From an uncultured Zoogloea sp. (GTDB taxonomy: Bacteria > Pseudomonadota > Gammaproteobacteria > Burkholderiales > Rhodocyclaceae): DNA of 54,321 bases. Position 1 is the first letter of the stretch, and each line of letters begins with the position of its first letter. Under the pieces are notes generated by a model. It saw only the letters and a list, made by a program, of their open reading frames with translations, was not told the DNA's origin and made no database searches. The translations under genes and the position numbers were made by a program. Shown here piece by piece: positions 8,649-16,255 of this stretch. The stretch covers positions 1 through 54,321 of the forward strand of contig CALBTT010000076.1 in NCBI GenBank assembly GCA_937967645.1. The letters run 5' to 3'.

Positions 8649-9448
8649 ACCGATCCCGCTTTGGTGACCTCGAAGTCCTCTGCTGCGCCCCTTCCAACCC
8701 CTCCTGCGAGACGCCCCTGCTGTTCGTGCATGGTGCCTATGCGGGTGCATGGTGCTGGGACGAGTATTTCCTGAAGTATTTCGCCAGCCAGGGCTACACG
8801 GCCTACGCGATCTCCCTGTCCGGCCATGGCGGCAGCCGTGGGCGGGCCTATCTCGACAGCTTCTCGATCGCCGACTACGTGGATGACGTGGCCGAGGTGG
8901 CCGGCAAGCTGCCCGTCGCGCCGGTGTTGATTGGCCATTCCATGGGCGGCATGGTGGTCCAGAAATACCTGGAGAAGCACTCGGCTCCGGCGGTGGCGCT
9001 GCTCTCGTCGGTTCCGCCGCAAGGTCTGCTGGGCTCGGCCTTTGGTCTGGCTTTCTCCAAGCCGGGTCTGCTGGGTGACCTGAACCGCATCATGGGTGGT
9101 GGCCAGCCCCAGATGGAAACCTTGCGCCATGCCCTCTTCCATGAGGCCATCGAACTGGAGCGGCTGCAGCGCTACTACCACCTCTGCCAGCCCGAGTCCC
9201 ACCGGGCGATCTGGGACATGTCCCTGTTCGACCTGCCCTATCTGTCGCGCATGCAGGTGCCGCCGATGCTGGTGATGGGTGCCGAGCACGACGTGCTGAT
9301 TCCGCCGGACCAGGTCCGCATGACCGCCCAGCGCTACGGGGTGGAGGCGCTCATCCTGCCCGGGCTGGGGCACGGCATGATGATGGAGTCGGATTGGCAG
9401 CGGGCCGCCGATCCCATCGTGGCCTGGCTGAAGACGCTGGATCTGTAA
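8645..9448 (+). CDS. Alpha/beta hydrolase
   Basis: This 267-residue cytoplasmic hydrolase has no signal peptide. The oxyanion HGAYAG region is near residue 30, the nucleophile elbow GHSMGG has S99, the acid is D216 in GAEHDVLIPP, and H243 sits in LPGLGHGMM, giving a complete Ser-Asp-His triad. A TGGAGTGG ribosome site precedes the ATG. The 185-base upstream region contains a GGTAC-G-GTACC palindrome near 8550. The substrate cannot be told from sequence; esterase or lipase-like activity is the safe call. The gene is flanked by unrelated genes and looks monocistronic. Confidence 0.88.
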   Translation: MNRSRFGDLEVLCCAPSNPSCETPLLFVHGAYAGAWCWDEYFLKYFASQGYTAYAISLSGHGGSRGRAYLDSFSIADYVDDVAEVAGKLPVAPVLIGHSMGGMVVQKYLEKHSAPAVALLSSVPPQGLLGSAFGLAFSKPGLLGDLNRIMGGGQPQMETLRHALFHEAIELERLQRYYHLCQPESHRAIWDMSLFDLPYLSRMQVPPMLVMGAEHDVLIPPDQVRMTAQRYGVEALILPGLGHGMMMESDWQRAADPIVAWLKTLDL

Positions 9449-9610
9449 CATTGCAGTAATCGATCCGCCGTTGTGAAGTTCGTCATTGCCTGGCGTGCCG
9501 GGCTGACCCATGCTTGAACCATGCGCGAGGCAGGTTTCCGGGGAGGGTTCTCCGGAGCGTCGGCCGAGTTTCCTTCAACCTTCGAAGGCTGCCGCCGTTA
9601 AGCTAACCAG

Positions 9611-9627
9611 GGGGGGCTGCTCCCCCC
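9611..9627 (+). terminator. Six-pair G/C hairpin between hydrolase and small ORF
   Basis: GGGGGG-CTGCT-CCCCCC forms a strong short hairpin 19 bases before the next start codon. There is no T-run, so it may be a weak terminator of the hydrolase transcript or a leader structure of the small gene. Confidence 0.35.
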
Positions 9628-9646
9628 ACCCCGAACGGAGGCCGAA

Positions 9647-9865
9647 ATGGTGATCTGCATGGACATGGAAAGTGGTGCCCGCACCTATACCGACCCGGAA
9701 GACGATCCCGGTCTGGCCTATGGCGAAGAGGTGCTCAATGCCAACCCGCTGCCGCCCGAGCTGGCGCTTGGCCTGCAGGAAATCCCGGCAAATCCGCCTG
9801 AGCGGCACTTTGTGCCGACTGACGTGGATGCCTTCCTGAGCGCGGTCTACCGCTTCCAGGAATAA
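9647..9865 (+). CDS. Small acidic hypothetical protein
   Basis: This 72-residue protein I do not recognise. It is acidic (many D and E), has no signal or membrane segment, and is rich in proline in the middle (NPLPPELALGLQEIPANPPE). A GGAGG ribosome site sits a few bases before the ATG, which supports expression. It ends 57 bases from the convergent methyltransferase gene. No domain is visible. Confidence 0.65.
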   Translation: MVICMDMESGARTYTDPEDDPGLAYGEEVLNANPLPPELALGLQEIPANPPERHFVPTDVDAFLSAVYRFQE

Positions 9866-9872
9866 CCCTCAT

Positions 9873-9915
9873 GCCCCCTGCCGCCCGCCCGTGAGGGGCA
9901 GCGGCGCAGGGGGGC
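9873..9915. terminator. Imperfect G/C hairpin between convergent genes
   Basis: GCCCCCTG-C-CGC at 9873-9884 can pair imperfectly with GCGGCGCAGGGGGGC at 9901-9915. It lies exactly between two convergent genes, so it could act in both directions. There is no T-run on either side. Confidence 0.3.
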
Positions 9916-9922
9916 GCCGGCG

Positions 9923-11083
9923 CTACAGCGTGTGGAGCCGATCGCCGCGCAGGAAGCCGATCAGTGGTTGGTCGATGTCCCTGCCCAGGGCGATGACCTT
10001 GAACAGTTCCCCCATTTCATGTGGGCCGGTGAGGCGCTGCACGGCCTTGGCTGCCCGGATGTAGTCCGCCCCTTCTTCCGGGGCGCGGCGTGACAGGCAT
10101 TCCAGAATCCCGCAGTTGAACAGCAGGTTGGCCTGGTCGGCATAGCCCAGCACATCCAGGCCCGCTTCGAAGCCGGCCTCGGCCACCGCGGTGAAGTCCA
10201 CGAAGGCCGTGATGTCGTTCAGCCCCGGCCACAGGAAGGGATCGCCGTGGGCGTGGTGCCGGAAATAGCAGAGCAGGGTGCCGGTGCTGCGGCTGCTGAG
10301 GTAGTACTCGGCCCGCGGGTAGCCGTAGTCCACCAGCAGCAATGCACCTTTCTCGAGGCGCGCGGCCCATTCGGCAATCCAGGCACGGCCGGCCAGATTG
10401 AGCTCGCTGACGTACTCGCCTTCTTCGGGAAGGGGGATCTCGAGGGCCGCGGCGGCGGCGGCGACGCGGCCCGTGGCGGGTTTGTCGGCCCAGGCGAAGC
10501 CGCCCGATTCGGCACGGGCCACGCCGCGCTCGAAGATGCCTTCGGGGCGCCAGGCGATCAAGTGGACGGGCATCACATCCAGCACCTCATTGGCGACCAG
10601 CGCGCCGGAGAAGCGCTCGGGCATGCCGTCCAGCCACTTTACCCGGCTGGCCAGGTGGGGGGCCTTCTGGGCCAGGGTGTCGAACTGGCGTTCCCGCAGC
10701 TCGCCGGAGACCTCGAGAATCGAGTAGGTTTCAGGCAGCGCGCCACGATGTTCAAGTTCGAGCAGCAGATCGGCCGCCAGCAGGCCGGTGCCAGCTCCGG
10801 CTTCGATGAGGTGGGGGGCTGACAGGGCCATGATCTGTTCGACCTGCGCGGCGAGCGCCTGGCCGAACAGGGGGGTGAGTTCCGGGGCGGTGATGAAGTC
10901 GCCGCCAGGCCCGAATTTGCGGGCGCCTCCGCTGTAGTAACCGACTCCGGGGGCGTAGAGGGCTTCGGCCATGTAGGTGGCGAACGAGATCCAGCCTCCC
11001 TCGGCATCGATCAGCGAGTGCAGCCGGGCGACGAGGCGGTCGCTCTGTTCAAGGGCTTCAGGCGAGGGCTGGGGGAGCTTCAT
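9923..11083 (-). CDS. MidA/NDUFAF7-like SAM-dependent methyltransferase
   Basis: This 386-residue protein belongs to the MidA/DUF185 family (PF02636). It has the family signature GDFITAPELTPLFGQ at 61-75 and the SAM-binding glycine motif EAGAGTG at 94-100; ANEVLDVMPVH and LLVDYGYPRAEYY are further conserved blocks. The mitochondrial member NDUFAF7 methylates an arginine of a complex I subunit; the bacterial substrate is not known. It is transcribed away from the pteridine-reductase-like gene across a 111-base gap. Confidence 0.9.
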   Translation of the reverse strand: MKLPQPSPEALEQSDRLVARLHSLIDAEGGWISFATYMAEALYAPGVGYYSGGARKFGPGGDFITAPELTPLFGQALAAQVEQIMALSAPHLIEAGAGTGLLAADLLLELEHRGALPETYSILEVSGELRERQFDTLAQKAPHLASRVKWLDGMPERFSGALVANEVLDVMPVHLIAWRPEGIFERGVARAESGGFAWADKPATGRVAAAAAALEIPLPEEGEYVSELNLAGRAWIAEWAARLEKGALLLVDYGYPRAEYYLSSRSTGTLLCYFRHHAHGDPFLWPGLNDITAFVDFTAVAEAGFEAGLDVLGYADQANLLFNCGILECLSRRAPEEGADYIRAAKAVQRLTGPHEMGELFKVIALGRDIDQPLIGFLRGDRLHTL

Positions 11084-11194
11084 GGGATGGGTCGCGCGGA
11101 AAAGCCCGCATTCTACCCGCCCAGCCAGGTGTCCCGGCGGGGCCGACGCACCGTATCATTGCAATCCTTTCGCTGATGTCCCATTCCTGAACCG

Positions 11195-11944
11195 ATGAAG
11201 TCTGAAGCCTCTGCTCCCGTCGTCCTGGTTACTGGTGCGGCCCGTCGTGTCGGCGCCGAGATCGCGCGCCACCTGCATGCTGCGGGTGCGCGTGTGGTCC
11301 TGCATTGTCGTCGCTCCGGTGCCGAGGCCGAGGCGCTGGCCGCAGGCTTCAACGCCCAGCGGCCGGATTCGGCCCGGGTCCTGCAGGCCGACCTGCTCGA
11401 CAGCGTGGCGTTGGCAGGGTTGGTGGAGCGGGCTGCGGCTGCGTTCGGGCGGCTGGACGGGCTGGTCAACAATGCTTCGAGTTTCTTTCCGACCGCCCTG
11501 GGCGAGATCGACGAGGCGGCCTGGTTCGACCTGATGGGCTCCAACCTCAAGGCTCCGCTGTTCCTGTCCCAGGCTGCCGCACCCTATCTGCGGGCGAGCC
11601 GTGGCGGGATCGTCAATATCGTGGACATCCATGCGGAGCGTCCGCTGAAGGGCTATCCCGTGTACTGCGCGGCCAAGGCGGGCCTGCTGGGCCTGACCCG
11701 CGCCCTGGCCGTGGAGCTGGCCCCCGAGGTGCGGGTCAATGGGGTATCGCCGGGAGCCATCGAATGGCCGGACGACGGCCAGTTCCCGCCCGAGGAGCGT
11801 GACGCCATTGTGCGGCACACCTTGCTGGGGCGGGTCGGGGCGCCCGCGGACATCGCCCGCAGCGTGGTCTTCCTGCTGCTGGAGGCACCCTACATCACCG
11901 GGCAGATCCTGGCGGTGGATGGCGGCCGCAGCGCCCATCTATAG
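11195..11944 (+). CDS. Pteridine reductase-like short-chain dehydrogenase
   Basis: This 249-residue SDR has the TGAARRVG cofactor motif (13-20), whose arginine is typical of NADPH-dependent pteridine reductases. NNAS lies at 92-95, and the catalytic set is D144, Y157 and K161. The 13-residue spacing of D144 and Y157 matches the PTR1/FolM type, where aspartate replaces the usual serine. It probably reduces dihydrobiopterin, dihydromonapterin or dihydrofolate. It is 68 bases upstream of ttcA on the same strand, but a TATAAT in the gap suggests that ttcA has its own promoter. Confidence 0.87.
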   Translation: MKSEASAPVVLVTGAARRVGAEIARHLHAAGARVVLHCRRSGAEAEALAAGFNAQRPDSARVLQADLLDSVALAGLVERAAAAFGRLDGLVNNASSFFPTALGEIDEAAWFDLMGSNLKAPLFLSQAAAPYLRASRGGIVNIVDIHAERPLKGYPVYCAAKAGLLGLTRALAVELAPEVRVNGVSPGAIEWPDDGQFPPEERDAIVRHTLLGRVGAPADIARSVVFLLLEAPYITGQILAVDGGRSAHL

Positions 11945-11987
11945 ATTCTTTAACACTTGATTCGGACGGGGCAATACCCGGACGAAC

Positions 11988-11993
11988 TATAAT
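11988..11993 (+). promoter_or_regulatory. Perfect -10 element before ttcA
   Basis: TATAAT lies 19 bases before the ttcA start codon. No good -35 is seen at 16-18 bases; a TTGAT, resembling one FNR half site, lies further up at 11957-11961. Activator dependence is conjecture. Confidence 0.4.
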
Positions 11994-12012
11994 ATTTGAA
12001 TACTGGAACAAC

Positions 12013-12948
12013 ATGGAACATGCAGTGGCAGTTGACGATCTCCTGACCGCAGACGTCCCGGAAAAGGAGTCGCGCCATTCAAACACCTTCCTGCGCCTCA
12101 AGAAATTCCTTGAGCGAAAGGTGGGCGAGGCCATTGGGGACTACAACATGATCTCGGACGGTGACGTGGTGATGGTCTGCGTCTCCGGTGGCAAGGATTC
12201 GTTTTCGCTGCTGTCCATCCTCCTCGCACTGCGGGAGCGGGCGCCGATCGACTTCCGCATCGTGGCGATGAACCTGGACCAGAAGCAGCCCGGCTTCCCG
12301 GATCATGTTCTGCCGGCCTATTTCGAGTCCCTCGGGGTGGAATACCGGATCGTCACCGAGAATACGTACAAAATCGTCAAGGAAAAAATTCCTGAGGGTA
12401 AGACGACTTGTTCGCTCTGCTCGAGGCTGCGCCGCGGCATCATTTACCGCACTGCAAAAGAGATCGGTGCCACCAAGATCGCCCTGGGCCATCACCGCGA
12501 CGACATGATCGAGACCCTGTTCCTGAACATGTTCTTTGCGGGCAAGATGAAGTCCATGCCGCCCAAGCTGGTCAGCGACGACCGGCAGAACGTGGTCATC
12601 CGCCCGCTGGCATACTGTTCCGAGAAGGATATCGAGCGTTTCGCCCGGGGCATGGAATATCCCATCATCCCGTGCAACCTGTGCGGCAGCCAGGAGAATG
12701 CCCAGCGCAAGCAGATCAAGGCTATGCTGCGGGACTGGGATGCCCGCTTCCCGGGGCGCATCAACTCGATCGGCAATGCCCTCAGGAGCGTGGTGCCTTC
12801 GCACCTCGCGGACAACGAGCTCTTTGACTTCCGTGGTGTCTCCTGTGCTACAAATGTTGAGCAGGGTGACATCGTTTTTGACGCCCCCGATCTGCCCACC
12901 GAGCATGTGGTGGGCGATGCGATTCCGATCGGAATCTGGAAAGGCTAG
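12013..12948 (+). CDS. ttcA: tRNA-cytidine(32) 2-sulfurtransferase TtcA
   Basis: This 311-residue PP-loop ATPase thiolates cytidine 32 of certain tRNAs. The PP-loop SGGKDS is at 58-63. The cysteines C133 and C136 (TTCSLCSRLRRG) and C221/C224 (PCNLCG) fit the iron-sulfur cluster ligands of the TtcA family. DRQNVVIRPLAYCSEKDIERFA is also typical. The N-terminal 25 residues are not conserved-looking, so the start may be a little further in. Confidence 0.95.
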   Translation: MEHAVAVDDLLTADVPEKESRHSNTFLRLKKFLERKVGEAIGDYNMISDGDVVMVCVSGGKDSFSLLSILLALRERAPIDFRIVAMNLDQKQPGFPDHVLPAYFESLGVEYRIVTENTYKIVKEKIPEGKTTCSLCSRLRRGIIYRTAKEIGATKIALGHHRDDMIETLFLNMFFAGKMKSMPPKLVSDDRQNVVIRPLAYCSEKDIERFARGMEYPIIPCNLCGSQENAQRKQIKAMLRDWDARFPGRINSIGNALRSVVPSHLADNELFDFRGVSCATNVEQGDIVFDAPDLPTEHVVGDAIPIGIWKG

Positions 12949-13005
12949 CATCCATGACTCGTCCCGGCCCGGACGAGTCGCCAGGTATTGCCGGAGTTCG
13001 CAAGC

Positions 13006-13869
13006 ATGAATGAGCGTGTCCAGGCCCCGAGTCTCGTGTATGCCGATGTCGCGGGAGGCGACCGGCTGGCCGGCCGTCTGGGAGCGGCGGAGGCAGGCTA
13101 CGCTGTCGAGCGTTGCCTGAATCGCATGTCCCGTTGCGCCGAGGCTTATTCCGCTATCGATCTTCAGGTCCGGACGGACGTGGTGGTGGCGCGTTTCCTC
13201 GACGCCGATTCGGCCCTGCTGGCTGCCCGGGAGATGCGCGAGCGCGTCCGGGCGCTGCCGCCGATGAGTGGCATCAAGCTGGTGCTGCGGGCCGGCGTGG
13301 TGCTGGAGGCGGATGCGGAGAGTGCCCTCGAGAAGCCTGAATCCCTGGCGGCCTGGCTGGTCTCCAGTCAGAGTCCCGATACCATTGCCGTGTCGGAAGG
13401 GTTCGGCCAGGCCCTGTCACCTTCCATGCGCAGAATGCTTGGGCGTCTGGAGGACAACGACGGCAACGTGCCTTTTCCCGCCCTCGAACTGGGCGAGGCG
13501 CTGCCGCCGACGCCCGCCGAGTTGCGCCTCGACGCCATACAGGCCCACAAGACCCTCAATGTGAGCTTTCGCGGCCGCAGCTGGTGCATCGATGCGGCCC
13601 ACCCGACGCTCCTCTTCGGGCGGGAGACGGGCAACGACATCGTGATTCCGGATCCCCGCGTGTCCCGTCAGCATGCCCGCATCGAGTTGCGCGGAGGGCT
13701 CTTCTACCTGGCGGATACCAGCACCAACGGTACCTATCTGCTCGAGCAGGGGCGGGCGGAGCTGTGCATCAAGCGGGACGAGTTCATCCTGGGCGAGCAG
13801 GGCCACATTGGCTGTGGCTTCTCGCCAGCCGAGAACATGTCCGATGCGGTGGCCTTCGCCCTGGCCTGA
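13006..13869 (+). CDS. Cyclase-like domain plus FHA domain protein
   Basis: This 287-residue protein has two parts. Residues about 8-130 resemble a class III nucleotide cyclase fold (PSLVYADVAGGDRLAGRL with D14, and VRTDVVVARF with D58), but the usual GDE-type second metal site reads RTDV, so catalysis is doubtful. Residues about 180-260 form a forkhead-associated domain that binds phosphothreonine, with G205-R206, S220/H223 and N241-G242 conserved. The ATG is chosen because CCGGAG lies 9 bases upstream; a TTG at 12988 is the alternative. No kinase gene is adjacent. Function unknown; a phospho-dependent signalling adaptor is inferred. Confidence 0.8.
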   Translation: MNERVQAPSLVYADVAGGDRLAGRLGAAEAGYAVERCLNRMSRCAEAYSAIDLQVRTDVVVARFLDADSALLAAREMRERVRALPPMSGIKLVLRAGVVLEADAESALEKPESLAAWLVSSQSPDTIAVSEGFGQALSPSMRRMLGRLEDNDGNVPFPALELGEALPPTPAELRLDAIQAHKTLNVSFRGRSWCIDAAHPTLLFGRETGNDIVIPDPRVSRQHARIELRGGLFYLADTSTNGTYLLEQGRAELCIKRDEFILGEQGHIGCGFSPAENMSDAVAFALA

Positions 13870-13893
13870 TTACCCGGGAAGCGCGTTCACGAA

Positions 13894-13917
13894 AACGGGC
13901 CGCAGATGCGGCCCGTT
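13894..13917 (-). terminator. Rho-independent terminator of the PsiF-repeat gene
   Basis: A perfect 10-bp stem AACGGGCCGC/GCGGCCCGTT closes an AGAT loop. On the minus strand it is followed by TTTTC, so it ends the minus-strand gene; it also stands 24 bases after the plus-strand FHA gene and may serve both. Confidence 0.75.
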
Positions 13918-13947
13918 GTGTCTGATGCACGCGCTGGACGCGGGGCT

Positions 13948-14235
13948 TCAGCCCTTCAGGCAGCTGCTCATGAAGGCCTTGCGCTCATCGCCCTTCAGGG
14001 CTTTTTCGCCGGCTTCCTTGTTACAGGACTTCATCTTGTCCTGCTGGGTGGGTTTGGCGGCAGGCTTGGCAGACAGGCACTGCTTCATGAAGGCCTTGCG
14101 CTCGTCACCCTTCTTGTCGGTGGCGGAGGCGTTGCACTCCTTCATCTTGTTCTGCTGCTCGGTGGCGGCGAAGGCCGTGGGTGCCAGGCTGGCGGAGAGC
14201 AGGGTTACGGCGACGCCAAGGATCAGTTTTTTCAT
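13948..14235 (-). CDS. PsiF-repeat secreted protein
   Basis: This 95-residue protein has a clear signal peptide (MKKLILGVAVTLLSASLAPTAFA). The mature part carries two repeats of the PsiF type: one around KMKECNASATDKKGDERKAF and one around KMKSCNKEAGEKALKGDERK, each ending in F-M-x-x-C-L. E. coli psiF is phosphate-starvation inducible, but its function is not known. A GAGGAGTGG ribosome site precedes the ATG. I saw no Pho box upstream. Confidence 0.88.
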   Translation of the reverse strand: MKKLILGVAVTLLSASLAPTAFAATEQQNKMKECNASATDKKGDERKAFMKQCLSAKPAAKPTQQDKMKSCNKEAGEKALKGDERKAFMSSCLKG

Positions 14236-14371
14236 CAGGCCACTCCTCGTAAGGGCGATTTTGGGAACTGCTACAGCATCATAAACGGCGCATCCTTCAC
14301 GGCGTTGACCGTCGGTCCGCGGAGGTAGGCCGGACTTCGGATAAATAGTGTGAAGCTGGCGCCGGAGTGCC

Positions 14372-15304
14372 TTAGAGCCCTTGCTCCATGGCCCGCTGCT
14401 GGCGATCGACGAACTCCTGGGTGGAGTCGATTCCGCGCAACAGCAGGATGGTCGAGCGCACCGCGGCTTCGAGCAGGACGGCCAGGTTGCGGCCTGCGGC
14501 CACCGGCAGCACGACCCGCCGGACGGGTACGCCTACGATGAGCTGCTGCTCCGTGTCGTGGCTCAGGCGCAGCGGATCTTCCTGTCCGGGCTGGCGCCGT
14601 TGCAGATGGACCACCAGCTTGAGCTTCATCTTCCGGCGACAGGCGGTTTCGCCAAAAATGGTGCGGATATTGAGGATGCCGAGGCCGCGGACCTCGATCA
14701 CGTCCTGGAGGAGCTCCGGGCAGCGCCCTTCGAGGACGGTGGGGGCGATGCGCGAGAATTCGACGATGTCGTCGGCGACCAGGCCATGGCCGCGGGAGAT
14801 CAGCTCGAGGGCGAGCTCGGACTTGCCGGCACCGGAGTCGCCGGTGATGAATACGCCGAGCCCCAGCACGTCCATCAGCACACCGTGCAGGGCCACCCGC
14901 TCCGCCAGCTTGCGGGACAGGTAGCTGCGCAGGTTGTCGATCACGTTGGCCGACGGCAGCGGGCTTGCGAACAGAGCCACATCCTCGTTGGCGCAGAGGG
15001 TGCGGATGATGCTCGGGATGTCCTCGTCGTCGGCGACGATCAGTGCCGGTGGCGCGTAGGAGAGGATCTCCCTGACGTGGTGGATGACCTTCTCGCGGGT
15101 CTGGCGGCGGGCCCAGGCGACCTCGGAGGACCCCAGGATCTGGAGGCGGTCGGGGTGGATCAGGTTGAGGTGGCCGACCATGTCGGCGGGCCAGATGCGG
15201 TCTTCGGAGACCGAAATGCGGGTGTCGAGGCTGCCGCAGATATGCCGCAGCCTCAGGCGCTCCAGGTTGTCGTCAAACAGCCGGGCTACCGTTGTCTGGC
15301 GCAT
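14372..15304 (-). CDS. hprK: HPr kinase/phosphorylase
   Basis: This 310-residue bifunctional enzyme phosphorylates or dephosphorylates the serine of HPr. The Walker A is GDSGAGKS at 155-162, the acidic pair is in VADDIVEF (near 178), and the signature EVRGLGILNIRTIFG lies at 204-218. The N-terminal DRTGG-like domain precedes it. It overlaps the end of ptsN by 32 bases, so both are surely cotranscribed. In betaproteobacteria HprK belongs to the regulatory nitrogen-PTS rather than sugar uptake. HPr (ptsH) is not in the window. Confidence 0.95.
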   Translation of the reverse strand: MRQTTVARLFDDNLERLRLRHICGSLDTRISVSEDRIWPADMVGHLNLIHPDRLQILGSSEVAWARRQTREKVIHHVREILSYAPPALIVADDEDIPSIIRTLCANEDVALFASPLPSANVIDNLRSYLSRKLAERVALHGVLMDVLGLGVFITGDSGAGKSELALELISRGHGLVADDIVEFSRIAPTVLEGRCPELLQDVIEVRGLGILNIRTIFGETACRRKMKLKLVVHLQRRQPGQEDPLRLSHDTEQQLIVGVPVRRVVLPVAAGRNLAVLLEAAVRSTILLLRGIDSTQEFVDRQQRAMEQGL

Positions 15305-15758
15305 CGCTACCCCAGTTGGCGAAGAGGGCGTGGGCTGAGAGTGCGTCCGGCGCGCTCATCAGTTGTTCGCGGAAGGGGCGGTCACTGAACATCTGTGCCA
15401 GCTCGGAGAGCAGCTGCAGGTGGTGTTCGTTGGCCTGCTCGGGTACCAGCAGCACGAACAGCATGCTCACCGGGCGTCCGTCCGGGGCATCGAAGGGGAC
15501 GGGTTCGGCCAGCCGGATGAAGGCGCCGAGCGCATCCTTGAGGCCCTTGATACGGCCGTGGGGAATGGCGATGCCTTGGCCCAGGCCCGTGGATCCCAGC
15601 TTTTCGCGGGCGAAGAGGCTGTCGAAGACCGTGCTGCGGCCGATGCCGTGATTGTTCTCGAACAGCAGGCCGGCCTGCTCGAAAGCACGCTTCTTGCTGC
15701 TCGCCTCGAGGCCGACGACCACATTGGCCGGAGGCAGGAGTTTGGCGATGAGATTCAT
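15273..15758 (-). CDS. ptsN: PTS IIA-Ntr regulatory protein
   Basis: This 161-residue PTS EIIA type-2 protein has the phospho-accepting H67 in GIAIPHGRI. It takes phosphate from NPr/HPr and controls potassium, nitrogen and envelope processes by protein contacts. It sits between hpf and hprK in the classic rpoN cluster. A TATAAT on the minus strand about 108 bases upstream suggests an internal promoter. Confidence 0.95.
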   Translation of the reverse strand: MNLIAKLLPPANVVVGLEASSKKRAFEQAGLLFENNHGIGRSTVFDSLFAREKLGSTGLGQGIAIPHGRIKGLKDALGAFIRLAEPVPFDAPDGRPVSMLFVLLVPEQANEHHLQLLSELAQMFSDRPFREQLMSAPDALSAHALFANWGSDAPDNGSPAV

Positions 15759-15866
15759 TGATGGATTCTCCTGCAGTCGGCGGGGCCGATACAGGTTTCC
15801 GGTGGAGTGCGATTCCGTGATCCGGAGGCGGGGGCCGCCGGGGCCGTTGTGTGTCAGTTGGGGCGC

Positions 15867-15872
15867 ATTATA
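15867..15872 (-). promoter_or_regulatory. Candidate ptsN-hprK promoter -10
   Basis: On the minus strand a perfect TATAAT lies in the 157-base gap between hpf and ptsN. The -35 region (CTTTTC at 15890-15895, 17-base spacer) is poor. It would give a leader of roughly 100 bases containing several GC-rich stems. This is the only long gap in an otherwise tightly packed operon. Confidence 0.4.
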
Positions 15873-15915
15873 GCCACAACGGTCCCGGGGAAAAGAGTCT
15901 TGCTTATGCGGACGA

Positions 15916-16239
15916 TCAGGACTCGGCGAGGTGCTGCTTCAGCGAGTCATGGCCGTGGTCGCCAGTCTTGTCCTTGTACTTGAGAACCTGGCGATCCAGC
16001 TTGTCAGTCAGGGCGTCGATGGCGGCGTACATGTCGGAGTCTTCGCTCTCGACATGGATGTCCTTGCCGCGGACGTGCACGGTGACTTCGGCCTTCTGAC
16101 GCAGCTTTTCCACCGAGAGGATCACGCCGACGCTGGTGACGTTGTCGAAATGCCGGATGACGCGGTCGAGCTTGGCAGAGACGTACTCGCGGATGGCCGG
16201 CGTGACTTCGACGTGATGCCCCGTGATGTTGAGGTTCAT
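15916..16239 (-). CDS. hpf: Short ribosome hibernation promoting factor
   Basis: This 107-residue member of the HPF/RaiA family opens with MNLNITGHHVEVTPAIREYV and has the basic pattern of the ribosome-binding fold. It lacks the C-terminal dimerisation domain of long HPF. It binds the 30S decoding region to stabilise idle ribosomes. The start chosen has an AGGTAAC site upstream. An in-frame extension to 16314 would overlap the end of rpoN and is unlikely. It lies 16 bases after rpoN in the same operon. Confidence 0.93.
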   Translation of the reverse strand: MNLNITGHHVEVTPAIREYVSAKLDRVIRHFDNVTSVGVILSVEKLRQKAEVTVHVRGKDIHVESEDSDMYAAIDALTDKLDRQVLKYKDKTGDHGHDSLKQHLAES

Positions 16240-16255
16240 GACTGTTACCTTTCTG

